Shown here: in pieces, positions 46,394 through 54,933 of the stretch
How positions within the stretch are numbered: the first letter of the stretch is position 1
Layout: every line of letters begins with the position of its first letter
NCBI RefSeq assembly: GCF_028283785.1
Contig: NZ_JAPWKB010000012.1
Span: forward strand, 209,501-273,500
Direction: 5' to 3'
DNA length: 64,000 nucleotides
Source: Paraburkholderia sp.
GTDB taxonomy: Bacteria; Pseudomonadota; Gammaproteobacteria; Burkholderiales; Burkholderiaceae
The notes under the pieces: model-generated
The model's input: only the letters and a program-made list of their open reading frames with translations
Databases searched by the model: none
What the model was told of the DNA's origin: nothing
Program-made: the position numbers and the translations under genes

Positions 46394-47611
46394 ATGCCGG
46401 CATTCCGTTTCGAAGCGATCGATGCGTCGGGCAAAGCGCAAAAAGGCGTGCTCGACGCCGACAGCGCGCGCGGCGCGCGCACGCATCTCCGCACGCAAGG
46501 TCTGACGCCACTGGTGGTCGAACCGGCCGCGACGCGCACGCGCGGCGAGCGCAATCAGCGCTTGTCGCTTGGGCGCAGACTGTCGCAACGCGAACAGGCC
46601 ATCCTGACGCGGCAACTCGCCAGCCTGCTGATCGCGGGCTTGCCGCTCGACGAAGCGCTGGCCGTGCTGACCGAACAATCGGAGCGCGATTACATCCGCG
46701 AACTGATGGCGTCGATTCGTGCGGAAGTGCTCGGTGGCCATTCGCTCGCGAATGCGCTGCAACAGCATCCGCGCGACTTCCCGGAAATCTATCGCGCGCT
46801 GGTGGCAGCCGGCGAACATACCGGCAAGCTCGGTCTGGTGCTGTCGCGTCTGGCCGATTACATCGAGCAACGCAATGCGCTGAAACAGAAGATCGTGCTC
46901 GCGTTCACCTATCCGGCCATCGTCACGCTGATCGCTTTCGGGATCGTCACGTTCCTGCTGAGCTATGTCGTGCCGCAGGTCGTCAACGTGTTTTCCAGCA
47001 CCAAGCAGCAACTGCCCTTCCTCACCATCATGATGATGGCGCTATCGGGATTCGTGCGGCAATGGTGGTGGGCGACGCTGCTCGCGGTGGTGGTGATCGC
47101 GTGGATCGTCCGTTCGATTCTCGCGCAACCCGGGCCGCGTCTGGGCTTCGACCGCTGGCTGCTGACTGCGCCGCTGCTCGGCAAACTCGTGCGCGGCTAT
47201 AACACCGTGCGTTTTGCCAGCACGCTCGGCATTCTGACGGCGGCCGGCGTGCCGATCCTGCGCGCGTTGCAGGCCGCGAGCGAGACGTTGAGCAACAAGG
47301 CGATGCGCGGCAATATCGACGATGCCATCGTGCGGGTTCGCGAAGGCACGTCGTTATCGCGTGCGTTGGGCAATACCAAGACGTTTCCGCCGGTGCTGGT
47401 TCACCTGATCCGCTCGGGTGAAGCCACCGGCGATGTCACGACGATGCTGGATCGTGCCGCGGAAGGCGAAGCGCGCGAACTCGAACGTCGCACGATGTTT
47501 ATGACGAGCCTGCTCGAACCGTTGCTGATTCTGGCGATGGGCGGTGTGGTGCTGGTGATCGTGCTGGCGGTAATGCTGCCGATCATCGAGCTGAACAATC
47601 TGGTGCAGTGA
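46394..47611 (+). CDS. gspF: Type II secretion inner-membrane platform protein GspF
   Basis: A 405-residue polytopic protein with the GspF duplicated domains (LTRQLASLLIAGLPLDEALAVLTEQ and FASTLGILTAAGVPILRALQAASETLSN) and hydrophobic segments at about residues 170-195, 215-240 and near the C-terminus (LEPLLILAMGGVVLVIVLAVMLPI). It starts 4 bp after gspE. It contacts GspE and GspL in the platform. Confidence 0.95.
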   Translation: MPAFRFEAIDASGKAQKGVLDADSARGARTHLRTQGLTPLVVEPAATRTRGERNQRLSLGRRLSQREQAILTRQLASLLIAGLPLDEALAVLTEQSERDYIRELMASIRAEVLGGHSLANALQQHPRDFPEIYRALVAAGEHTGKLGLVLSRLADYIEQRNALKQKIVLAFTYPAIVTLIAFGIVTFLLSYVVPQVVNVFSSTKQQLPFLTIMMMALSGFVRQWWWATLLAVVVIAWIVRSILAQPGPRLGFDRWLLTAPLLGKLVRGYNTVRFASTLGILTAAGVPILRALQAASETLSNKAMRGNIDDAIVRVREGTSLSRALGNTKTFPPVLVHLIRSGEATGDVTTMLDRAAEGEARELERRTMFMTSLLEPLLILAMGGVVLVIVLAVMLPIIELNNLVQ

Positions 47612-47665
47612 CGGATGTTGCGCCGCGCGCATCGCGACGCGGCGTCAAGTTACCGGGTCAGCGGG

Positions 47666-48079
47666 TCAGCGGACGTAGATGGTCGGGCCGGCCGGGTTGG
47701 CGGGCAGGAACACTTCGGAATGCACGCCATTGCGATCGATCACGATGGAGCGGGCGCGTACTTCGTAGAGCTTCGCGCCTTGCATCAGCGGACCGCCGAG
47801 CGACACCGCGCGCGGCGGCTCGCCACCGGTGCTGACGATGGCCGCCGAGCCTTCACGCAACGACAGGATGCCGAACAGCCTGACGTCCTGATTGACGTTG
47901 CGGGTGAGTTGCCCGCCGAACAGCGTCGCGGCCTGATCGACCGAGACCGGCGCGTGGGCGGCGGCAGCCGGCACGGGGTTGCCCGACAGCGCCATGATCG
48001 AGACGACCCAGTACGTGAGCGTCGCGCAGAACAACGCAAAAAGCGCGAGCGACAGAAGGCGGATTTGGATAGCGTTCAT
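47666..48079 (-). CDS. gspC: Type II secretion protein GspC-like, inverted and without a PDZ domain
   Basis: A 137-residue protein on the strand opposite to the operon. One N-terminal membrane segment (LLSLALFALFCATLTYWVVSIMALSG) precedes a homology region (LFGILSLREGSAAIVSTGGEPPRAVSLGGPLMQGAKLYEVRARSIVIDRNG) that binds the secretin. It ends there, so the C-terminal PDZ or coiled coil of enteric GspC is missing. Start 48079 is the ATG; a TTG two codons upstream is less likely. It lies between gspF and gspG, convergent with gspF and divergent from gspG. Confidence 0.88.
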   Translation of the reverse strand: MNAIQIRLLSLALFALFCATLTYWVVSIMALSGNPVPAAAAHAPVSVDQAATLFGGQLTRNVNQDVRLFGILSLREGSAAIVSTGGEPPRAVSLGGPLMQGAKLYEVRARSIVIDRNGVHSEVFLPANPAGPTIYVR

Positions 48080-48248
48080 GCGCAATATTGTACGGACTAT
48101 TGTGAAAATTGCGTTGGGTTGAAGCCCTTTAAGTGCATGACATTAAAATGACCGATCGGGCGTGGTTCAATCGCGGATTGTGCGAATGAACCGGAACGGC
48201 GCGACGCGCCTCCGACCGACATTCCAATCTGAAAAGAGGTAGCAAGCT

Positions 48249-48713
48249 ATGCAAATGTGGACCATCCGCCGTACCGCGATCGCCGGTCAGCGCAGCCGCC
48301 GTCAACGCGGTTTCACGCTGATCGAAGTGATGGTCGTGATCGCGATTCTCGGCATTCTGGCCGCGTTGATCGTGCCGAAGATCATGAGCCGTCCGGACGA
48401 AGCGCGCCGGGTCGCGGCAAAGCAGGACATCGGCACGGTGATGCAGGCGCTGAAACTGTATCGCCTCGATAACGGCCGTTATCCGACGCAAGAGCAAGGG
48501 CTGCGTTCGCTGACCGAAAAGCCGAGCACCGATCCGATCCCGAACAACTGGAAAGACGGCGGTTATCTGGAGCGTCTGCCTAACGATCCGTGGGGCAACG
48601 GGTATCAATATCTGAATCCGGGCGTTCATGGCGAGATCGACGTGTTCAGTTACGGCGCGGACGGCAAACCGGGCGGCGAAGGCAACGATGCCGACGTCGG
48701 CTCGTGGCAATAG
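48249..48713 (+). CDS. gspG: Type II secretion major pseudopilin GspG
   Basis: A 154-residue major pseudopilin. The prepilin peptidase site is in RQRG/FTLIEVMVVIAILGILAALIVPKIM with Glu+5. The C-terminal part (YPTQEQGLRSLTEKP ... DPWGNGYQYLNPG ... DVFSYGADGKPGGEGNDADVGSW) is the calcium-binding GspG fold. AAAGAGGTAGC lies upstream as ribosome binding site. gspC is divergent; the 169 bp between them probably carry a promoter for gspG-N. Confidence 0.96.
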   Translation: MQMWTIRRTAIAGQRSRRQRGFTLIEVMVVIAILGILAALIVPKIMSRPDEARRVAAKQDIGTVMQALKLYRLDNGRYPTQEQGLRSLTEKPSTDPIPNNWKDGGYLERLPNDPWGNGYQYLNPGVHGEIDVFSYGADGKPGGEGNDADVGSWQ

Positions 48714-48741
48714 CCGCATCGCATTGAACGCTCATCTGGCC

Positions 48742-49209
48742 ATGCAACCGGCATTGCGACGCGAACGTGGTTTTACGCTGCTGGAAATGCTGGTGGTGTT
48801 GATGATCGCGGGCTTGCTGATTTCGCTGGCGTCGTTGACGTTGTCGCGCAATCCGCGCACCGATCTCAACGAAGAAGCGCAGCGGCTCGCGTTGCTGTTC
48901 GAATCCGCAGGTGACGAGGCGCAGGTGCGCGCGCGTCCGATCGCATGGCAACCGCTCGAAGGCGGCTTTCGTTTCGATATGCGGACCGACGACGGCTGGC
49001 GTCCATTGCGTGACGATCTGCTTGGGCCGCGTCAATGGGAAGGTGGCGTGACGGGCGTGTCGATTGCTTATCCGGGCGCGGACACGCAGGCGAGCCGGAT
49101 CGTGTTCGGCACCGAGAGCATCGATGCGCCGGTGCAGGTGACGTTGTATTCGTCGGCCGGTCGCGCGACGATCGTCGGAACCGGCAATGGCCGGTACGAG
49201 GTGCGCTGA
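48742..49209 (+). CDS. gspH: Type II secretion minor pseudopilin GspH
   Basis: A 155-residue minor pseudopilin with leader MQPALRRERG/FTLLEMLVVLMIAGLLISLASLTL, including Glu+5. The C-terminal half (DLNEEAQRLALLFESAGDEAQVRARPIAW) matches GspH. Start 48742 gives a leader of normal length; the frame is open further upstream but overlaps gspG. Confidence 0.92.
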   Translation: MQPALRRERGFTLLEMLVVLMIAGLLISLASLTLSRNPRTDLNEEAQRLALLFESAGDEAQVRARPIAWQPLEGGFRFDMRTDDGWRPLRDDLLGPRQWEGGVTGVSIAYPGADTQASRIVFGTESIDAPVQVTLYSSAGRATIVGTGNGRYEVR

Positions 49210-49210
49210 G

Positions 49211-49624
49211 ATGGTTCGACCGGTAGCGGCAACGATCGCCGCACGTACGCGTGCACAGCGCGGTTTCACGATGATCGAAGTGCTGGTCGCGCTGGCGATC
49301 ATCGCGATTGCGCTGGCGGCGTCGTTGCGCGCGGTGGGAAGTCTGGCGAGCGGCGAAGCCGATCTTCACAACCGGCTGCTGGCCGGCTGGAGCGCGGACA
49401 ACACGCTGGCGCAACTGCGGCTAGCGCATAGCTGGCCGGATGTGGGCGCGCACAGTTTCGATTGTTCGCAGGGGAATTTGCAATTGATCTGCACGGAGAA
49501 TGTGACATCGACGCCGAATCCGGTGTTCAGACGGGTCGAGGTTTCGGTGACGATGCCGGGGCGTCGGGGCAATCTCGCGCAGATGGTGACGGTGGTGGCG
49601 AATGAAACGAACCGTTCGCTTTAG
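49211..49624 (+). CDS. gspI: Type II secretion minor pseudopilin GspI
   Basis: A 137-residue minor pseudopilin with leader cleavage in RAQRG/FTMIEVLVALAIIAIALAASLRAVG and the GspI hallmark WSADNTLAQLRLAHSWPDVG. It starts directly at the gspH stop and overlaps gspJ by 23 bp. With GspJ and GspK it forms the tip of the pseudopilus. Confidence 0.92.
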   Translation: MVRPVAATIAARTRAQRGFTMIEVLVALAIIAIALAASLRAVGSLASGEADLHNRLLAGWSADNTLAQLRLAHSWPDVGAHSFDCSQGNLQLICTENVTSTPNPVFRRVEVSVTMPGRRGNLAQMVTVVANETNRSL

Positions 49625-50279
49625 GCGTCGAGGCGCGTCGGGTGCGCGTGGTTTTACGCTGATCGAATTGCTGGTGGCGATTGCGATCATGGCGGTGATC
49701 GCGGTGTTGTCGTGGCGCGGACTGGATCAGATCGTGCGCGGCCGGCAGACCATCACGAACGCGATGGAAGACGAGCGCGTGTTTGCGCAACTGTTCGACC
49801 AGATGCGGATCGACGCGCGGCAGGCCGCCTCGGAGGATGAAGTGGGCCAGGCGGCGGTATCGATAGGCGGCAGCATGTTGCAGATTGTGCGCGAGGTGGG
49901 CGCACCGGGCAGTGCGCCGCGTTTGCAGGTCGTGCGATACCGGATCGCCGAGGGACGGATCGTGCGGTACGCGTCGCCGTTGCTTGGCAATGTCGGCCAG
50001 TTGCGTCGGGCGTTGCGTGGCGGCGAAGGTAGCGACTGGTCGGCGGTACCGTTGATGGGTGGTGTGGGCGCGATCAATGCGCGGTTGTATGTACCGAAGG
50101 TTGGGTGGACCACGCAGATGAACGATGTGACATCGGCGATCACCGAAGGGGTGAATAACCTGAAGGTTCCGCAGTTGGGGAATGCGCCGCTGCCGCGCGC
50201 GGTGACCGGGCTTGAGGTGAGTGTTGGGGCTAGGTCGTTGGCTAGACCGGTTAGTCGGGTTTTTCTCGTCGGGGAGTGA
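49602..50279 (+). CDS. gspJ: Type II secretion minor pseudopilin GspJ
   Basis: A 225-residue minor pseudopilin. The leader site is in SGARG/FTLIELLVAIAIMAVIAVLSWRGLDQIVRGRQTIT, and MEDERVFAQLFDQMRIDARQA is typical of GspJ. The last residues (ARSLARPVSRVFLVGE) stop at 50279, only a few bases before repeat copy B begins, so the natural C-terminus appears preserved. An ATG overlaps the stop (50279-50281), where gspK would normally begin. Confidence 0.92.
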   Translation: MKRTVRFRRRGASGARGFTLIELLVAIAIMAVIAVLSWRGLDQIVRGRQTITNAMEDERVFAQLFDQMRIDARQAASEDEVGQAAVSIGGSMLQIVREVGAPGSAPRLQVVRYRIAEGRIVRYASPLLGNVGQLRRALRGGEGSDWSAVPLMGGVGAINARLYVPKVGWTTQMNDVTSAITEGVNNLKVPQLGNAPLPRAVTGLEVSVGARSLARPVSRVFLVGE

Positions 50280-50281
50280 TG

Positions 50282-51045
50282 ATGGGTGGCGAGGGTTTGG
50301 TTTTGTTTTTGGGTTGTTGTTGTGGTTGTCCCGGTTTCGCGGTGGTCTGCCTGGATCGTCCCTGTGCGGGACCGCACCTACTTTTCTTTGCTCGCGCAAA
50401 GAAAAGTAGGCAAAAGAAAGCGCGTTTACCTCGCGCTTCGTAGCGAGTGGCGTCTAGTAATTTTCCGGGTAGTGGACCGCGCACGTTTGGAGTGGTCGGT
50501 CCGTTTTTCCCGGTGGTCCGCGCCCGCACATCCCGCCCGCTGCGCGGCGGTAGCCCAGTTCGAACACCTTTTTGCGTCACCGTATTCGCATGCCATTTCG
50601 ACGGTTCACGAAGCTTCACATGTGCACAATAAAACGTGCACTCAACCTCCTCGAGGAGGCGGGTCCGTGTGACCGGCGAAGTGATGCGTATCGATTCGGC
50701 CAAGCCGAAAGGATCGGGGTGTGCCCGTCGGCCGTCGCGGAGCGAACAGCCGGAACGAATGACTGCCTTGTCACCGAGGCAAACGGTGCGACAACTCAAA
50801 ACGTGCGCGGACCACTACCCGTTCTGAAAGGACGCCACTCGCTACGAAGTGGTGGTGTAAACGCGCTTTCTTTTGCCTACTTTTCTTTGCGCGAGCAAAG
50901 AAAAGTAGGTGCGGTCCCGCACAGGGACGAAGCGAACGTACCGACGCGAAAACAGGCCGCGCACGCAGGCGCGTGCATCGAGCCCGGCGCCCGCAGCAAG
51001 CTAAAGCCAAAGCAAAACCAAAACCAAAACCAAAACCGAAGCACC
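50282..51045. repeat. composite hairpin repeat element, copy B (inside the gsp operon)
   Basis: A ~0.76-kb element, the reverse complement in layout of copy A (19280-19904 plus 21145-21285). The G/T-rich left tail leads to hairpin 50377-50410 (15-bp stem, loop TCGC), boxes CTTCGTAGCGAGTGGCGTC and GGGTAGTGGACCGCGCAC, a divergent middle, then inverted boxes and hairpin 50876-50909. It ends with an A-rich tail of CAAAAC units (51002-51040). It sits between gspJ and the gspK body. It has no credible gene of its own. Confidence 0.85.
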
Positions 51046-52110
51046 AACCAACAATCCGGCGCAGCCATCATCAGCGCCCTCCTGGTCGTCGCCCTATCGG
51101 CGATCCTCGTCTCCGGCATGCTCTGGCGCCAGCAAGTCCAGATCCGCCGCATCGAAAACCAGCGCCTCATCTCGCAAGCCCAATGGGTCGCGCGAGGCGC
51201 GCTCGACTGGACGCGGCTGATCCTCCGCTCGGAAGGCGACACGTCCGCAGGCGTCACCTATCTCGGCGGCGTCTGGGGCGTTCCCATCGCCAAAACGCGT
51301 CTGTCCGATTTCCTCGGCCAGATCGGCGAGGTCCGCGCGGATCAAGGCGCGGCGACCTATCTGTCCGGTTCGATCGAAGACGCTCAAGCGAAATTCAACC
51401 TCCGGAACCTGGTGTCGAGCCCGGCGCCCGGCCTGCTGCAACTGAACGTCGAACAGATCGAAGCGTTCCAGCGCCTGCTCGCCCTGCTCGGCCTCAACGG
51501 ACAACTCGCGAAAAACACCGCGGTCCAGATGCGCAACAGCCTCGCGCAATCGGCCAGGCGCTTCCAGCAACAAACTTCCACCACCGGCGCGACCACGACG
51601 CCGCAACTTCAAGGCGGCGCCACCGGCGGCAGCAATTTCACGGATAAACCCGGCCTCGAAGACAGCGACGACGACGCCGCCGTCGCGCCGCTGCAAATGA
51701 TCAGCGTCGATTCCCTGCTCGATGTGCCCGGCTTCAGCGCCGACATGGTCGCGCGGCTTCGCCCGTTCGTCACGGTGCTGCCCACCACGACCGCGCTCAA
51801 CATGAATACGGCACCGGCGGAAGTCATCGCGGCTGTCGTGCCGGGGATGAACCTGTCGGCCGCGCAGGCGTTCGCCGCGCGCCGCGAAACGGTGTTCTTC
51901 CACAATGCCAGCGACGTGCTGCTCGCATTGCGCGGCACGGGTCTCCAGCAGATCTCGATCGATACCAGTCAACTCGACGTCAACACGAGCTATTTCGTCA
52001 TCCACGGACGCGTCGATCACGAACGCGCGGAAGTGGACCGCACCACCCTCGTCTATCGCGATGCGCTGACTCACACGACACGCATCGTGCGGGTCCAGGA
52101 CCAACTATGA
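50887..52110 (+). CDS. gspK: Type II secretion minor pseudopilin GspK, start displaced by repeat element
   Basis: The protein body from 51058 on is a normal GspK: prepilin site SG/AAIISALLVVALSAILVSGMLWRQQVQIRRIENQRLISQAQW, then the large periplasmic domain with helix-hairpin segments (SVDSLLDVPGFSADMVARLRPFVTVLP; NMNTAPAEVIAAVVPGM), ending at 52110. Upstream, in frame, no ATG or GTG is found until 50620 and further left, all inside repeat copy B; the nearest in-frame start-like codon is a TTG at 50887, inside a hairpin. The start given is therefore only a placeholder. A leader of 57 or more residues would be abnormal. Confidence 0.7.
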   Translation: MREQRKVGAVPHRDEANVPTRKQAAHAGACIEPGARSKLKPKQNQNQNQNRSTNQQSGAAIISALLVVALSAILVSGMLWRQQVQIRRIENQRLISQAQWVARGALDWTRLILRSEGDTSAGVTYLGGVWGVPIAKTRLSDFLGQIGEVRADQGAATYLSGSIEDAQAKFNLRNLVSSPAPGLLQLNVEQIEAFQRLLALLGLNGQLAKNTAVQMRNSLAQSARRFQQQTSTTGATTTPQLQGGATGGSNFTDKPGLEDSDDDAAVAPLQMISVDSLLDVPGFSADMVARLRPFVTVLPTTTALNMNTAPAEVIAAVVPGMNLSAAQAFAARRETVFFHNASDVLLALRGTGLQQISIDTSQLDVNTSYFVIHGRVDHERAEVDRTTLVYRDALTHTTRIVRVQDQL

Positions 52111-52138
52111 ATAACGAATTTCCCGGAGAGAGGGGCCT

Positions 52139-53554
52139 TTGAGCACGCTGATCGTTCTATTGCCGCCGCGTGACCCGGCGGTGCCGTCGCAGGAATGGCA
52201 ACTGCCGGAGTTGCCGTTCGTGCTGCTCGACAAATCCGGCCGCACCCAACGCGCCGGCCGCTCGGCGCTCGCGCTGCTGCCGCGCGCGTCGTCGACGGTG
52301 CTGATGCTGGCCGCCCGCGACCTGCTGATGATGCCGGCCACTTTGCCACCGCTGAAGGGGCCGCGTCTGCGTCAGGCGTTGCCCAATGTCGTCGAGGATC
52401 AACTGATCCAGGATCCGCAGACCTGCCACATCGCAGTCGATCCGCAAGCACTCGACGGCGGTCGCCGTCTGCTCGCGATCGTCGATCGCGGCTGGTTCCG
52501 CTTCATCTGCGAAGCGTTCGCCGCAGCCGGACACCGCGCGCTGCGTGCGGTGCCGGTCACGCGCTGTCTGCCGCCGCCATCGCCGGCCGCGATGGAAAGC
52601 CTGGCAACTGTTGCAGAAGAAGCCGCCGCGCTGGTGTCTGCCGGCAGCGCTGGAGCGTCGAGTGCCGCGCCGGTCAACTCGAAAAAGACCGCGTCGAAAG
52701 CACCGCAGACGCCCGGCGCGAGCGCGCCGGTTCCGGTGGTGGCGGCGCTGCTCGGGACGGTCACGCCGACTGCGCCCGGCTTGCTGCTCGATGCGGCGGT
52801 GGAGCGCGCGGCCACGCCGCGCGTCGAACTCGCCGTCGTGCGTGGCGCGCAAGGCGAAGGGTTCGCGGTGCCGGCCAACGCGGTCGAAGCGACGCTGACC
52901 GCGCTTGCGGGCGCGGCCAATGTCACGCTGTACACGCTCACGGACGTGCCCGGCAGCGAGCCGGGTCTGACGCGCGGCGCACCGGCGGCGCCTGCCGCGC
53001 AAGCGTTGCCGTTCGACGCGTTGGCGCGACGCGCGCTCGATTGCCGTTTCGATCTGTGTCAGTTCGAATTCGCGTCGCAACCGTGGCGCCTCGACCGCGC
53101 GACCTTGCGCCGTCTGCGCCTGCCGATCGCGCTGCTGGTGGCGTCGCTGGTGGTCGCGATCATCGGCGCGAACGTGCAGTGGTTGATGCTCGCGCGTCAA
53201 CGCGACGCGATCAGCGCGCAGATGACGGAACTGCTGTTGAACGCGTTCCCGAAAACCACGGTCGTGCTCGACGCGCCCGGCCAGATGTCGCGTCAGTTGC
53301 AGCAACTGCGGGTCGCGGCGGGTGAGCTGTCGCCGGACGATTTTCTGTCGCTCGCCGACGGCCTCGCGCGTTCGCTGGGTCCGGTTCCCGTCGATGGAAT
53401 CGCCGCACTCGATTATCACGACCGGCGTCTGGAGGTGACCTTCAAGCCGCAGATCAAGGTCGATCAAGACCTCGCGCGGCGGCTCGCGCGCAACGGGCTG
53501 AACGGCGCGATCGACGCGAATACCGGCAAGTGGACCATCAGGAGCGGACAATGA
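52139..53554 (+). CDS. gspL: Type II secretion platform protein GspL
   Basis: A 471-residue GspL. The N-terminal cytoplasmic actin-like domain (LIVLLPPRDPAVPSQEWQLPELPFVLLDKSGR; LPNVVEDQLIQDPQTCHIAVDP) binds GspE. An Ala/Pro-rich stretch (residues about 160-210) follows, then a single membrane segment (LRLPIALLVASLVVAIIGANVQWLML) and a periplasmic ferredoxin-like domain. The frame starts TTG at 52139 in the given reading and could shift slightly. It follows gspK by 28 bp. Confidence 0.9.
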   Translation: MSTLIVLLPPRDPAVPSQEWQLPELPFVLLDKSGRTQRAGRSALALLPRASSTVLMLAARDLLMMPATLPPLKGPRLRQALPNVVEDQLIQDPQTCHIAVDPQALDGGRRLLAIVDRGWFRFICEAFAAAGHRALRAVPVTRCLPPPSPAAMESLATVAEEAAALVSAGSAGASSAAPVNSKKTASKAPQTPGASAPVPVVAALLGTVTPTAPGLLLDAAVERAATPRVELAVVRGAQGEGFAVPANAVEATLTALAGAANVTLYTLTDVPGSEPGLTRGAPAAPAAQALPFDALARRALDCRFDLCQFEFASQPWRLDRATLRRLRLPIALLVASLVVAIIGANVQWLMLARQRDAISAQMTELLLNAFPKTTVVLDAPGQMSRQLQQLRVAAGELSPDDFLSLADGLARSLGPVPVDGIAALDYHDRRLEVTFKPQIKVDQDLARRLARNGLNGAIDANTGKWTIRSGQ

Positions 53555-54054
53555 AATCGGCACTTGCCCAATCGTGGGCTGGATTCTGGGACGGCCGCAC
53601 CGAGCGCGAGAAAGCGTTGCTGACGTGGGGTGGCGCGGCGGTCGGCGTGGTGGTCGCGTGGTCGGTGTTGTGGGCGCCCGCGCAAGACGGCCGCGCGCGT
53701 CTGCGTGAAACGCTGCCGGCGATGCAGCGTCAGCTCGCGCAGATGAGCGCGCAGGCGAACGAGGCGCGCACGCTGTCGGCGGCGGCGCAAAGCGTGGCGC
53801 CGACCGGCATTGCGCTGCGCGATGCGTTGACCGCGTCGCTGACGGATCACGGAATGTCGGCGGTGCAGGTTCAGGTGGTCGGCAACGCAGTGCAGATCCA
53901 GTTGAAAAACGTGTCGTTTCCCGCGTGGACGCAATGGGCGAACGACGTGCGCCGCCAGTTCAAGGTGCAGGTCGCCGAGGCGCACGCGAGCGCGCTGAAG
54001 GACAACGGTCAGGTCGATCTGATCGCGTCGCTGCAACCGTCGACGGTCAAATGA
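53551..54054 (+). CDS. gspM: Type II secretion protein GspM
   Basis: A 167-residue GspM with a short cytoplasmic N-terminus (WAGFWDGRTEREKALLTWGGA), one membrane segment and a periplasmic ferredoxin-like domain that pairs with GspL. Its ATG overlaps the gspL stop by 4 bp. The seven codons upstream in the same frame are part of gspL and are left out. Confidence 0.92.
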   Translation: MKSALAQSWAGFWDGRTEREKALLTWGGAAVGVVVAWSVLWAPAQDGRARLRETLPAMQRQLAQMSAQANEARTLSAAAQSVAPTGIALRDALTASLTDHGMSAVQVQVVGNAVQIQLKNVSFPAWTQWANDVRRQFKVQVAEAHASALKDNGQVDLIASLQPSTVK

Positions 54055-54124
54055 CCGCAGCGTGTCTGCGTGCTACGTGCCGCACGCGTCGTCTGACTCA
54101 AAAGAATCTGTATCGGGAATTCGC

Positions 54125-54904
54125 ATGAACTTCTGGACGTTGCGCTTGCGTGCCGCCCTGCCCTGGCTCGTCGTCGCGCTGTTGTCGAGCGGCGCCGTGC
54201 TGCTCGCGCTGTTGCCCGCGGCGTGGATCACGCCGCAGTTTGCCAAAGCCACGGGCGGTCACGTCAATCTGGTCGATCCGGCCGGCTCGCTGTGGCATGG
54301 CTCGGCCACGCTGATGCTGGCCGCCGGTTCCGATACGAGCGCGGCAACCTTGTTGCCGGGACGGATCGAGTGGCATACGGCATTCTGGCCGCTGTTCACC
54401 GGTCGTCTGCGGATGAAGATGCTGCAAAGCGAGGCGATGCCCGACCCGATTACCGTCGACGCGACGCCGCGCGGCGCTGTCGTCACGCAAGGCGCGCTGG
54501 CGGTGCCGGTGTCGTTGCTGTCGGGGTTGGGCGCGCCATTCAACACGCTTGATCTGCAGGGCGACGTGCGTCTGACCTGGAGCGACTGGCGCAGCTTCAA
54601 CCAGCAGGCGTTCGGTCAGTTGACGGTGATGCTGAACGACGTCAGTTCGCGGGTATCGATGGTGAAACCGCTCGGGTCGTACCGGTTGGTGTTCCAGGCG
54701 CAAGGCGCGGTATCGACGCTCGACCTGTCTACGCAGAAAGGTCCGTTGATGCTCGACGGACACGGCACGGTGACGGCCAGTTCGACGTCGTTCCACGGCT
54801 CGGCCAGCAGCACGCCCGAAACCCACGACAATCTCGCGGGCCTGCTGAATCTGCTCGGACGGCCGAGTGGCCCGAATACGGTGCTGCTGAGCTTCGTCCA
54901 CTGA
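54125..54904 (+). CDS. gspN: Type II secretion protein GspN
   Basis: A 259-residue GspN with one N-terminal membrane segment (LPWLVVALLSSGAVLLALLPAAWI) and the family pattern TGGHVNLVDPAGSLWHGSATL ... PGRIEWHTAFWPLFTGRL. GspN is an accessory inner-membrane subunit present only in some systems. Start 54125 follows gspM by 70 bp. It is the last gene of the operon; no intrinsic terminator is evident in the 29 bp before the convergent NodT gene. Confidence 0.9.
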   Translation: MNFWTLRLRAALPWLVVALLSSGAVLLALLPAAWITPQFAKATGGHVNLVDPAGSLWHGSATLMLAAGSDTSAATLLPGRIEWHTAFWPLFTGRLRMKMLQSEAMPDPITVDATPRGAVVTQGALAVPVSLLSGLGAPFNTLDLQGDVRLTWSDWRSFNQQAFGQLTVMLNDVSSRVSMVKPLGSYRLVFQAQGAVSTLDLSTQKGPLMLDGHGTVTASSTSFHGSASSTPETHDNLAGLLNLLGRPSGPNTVLLSFVH

Positions 54905-54933
54905 ACGCGACGCCGGACGCCCGGCGCCGTGCT

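Noticed and set aside
51002..51040. CAAAAC tandem units considered as a CRISPR or microsatellite
   Set aside because: There are no spacers and the units are six bases long. They are the low-complexity tail of repeat copy B, mirrored by CCAAACC units at the end of copy A. No CRISPR array is present in the window.
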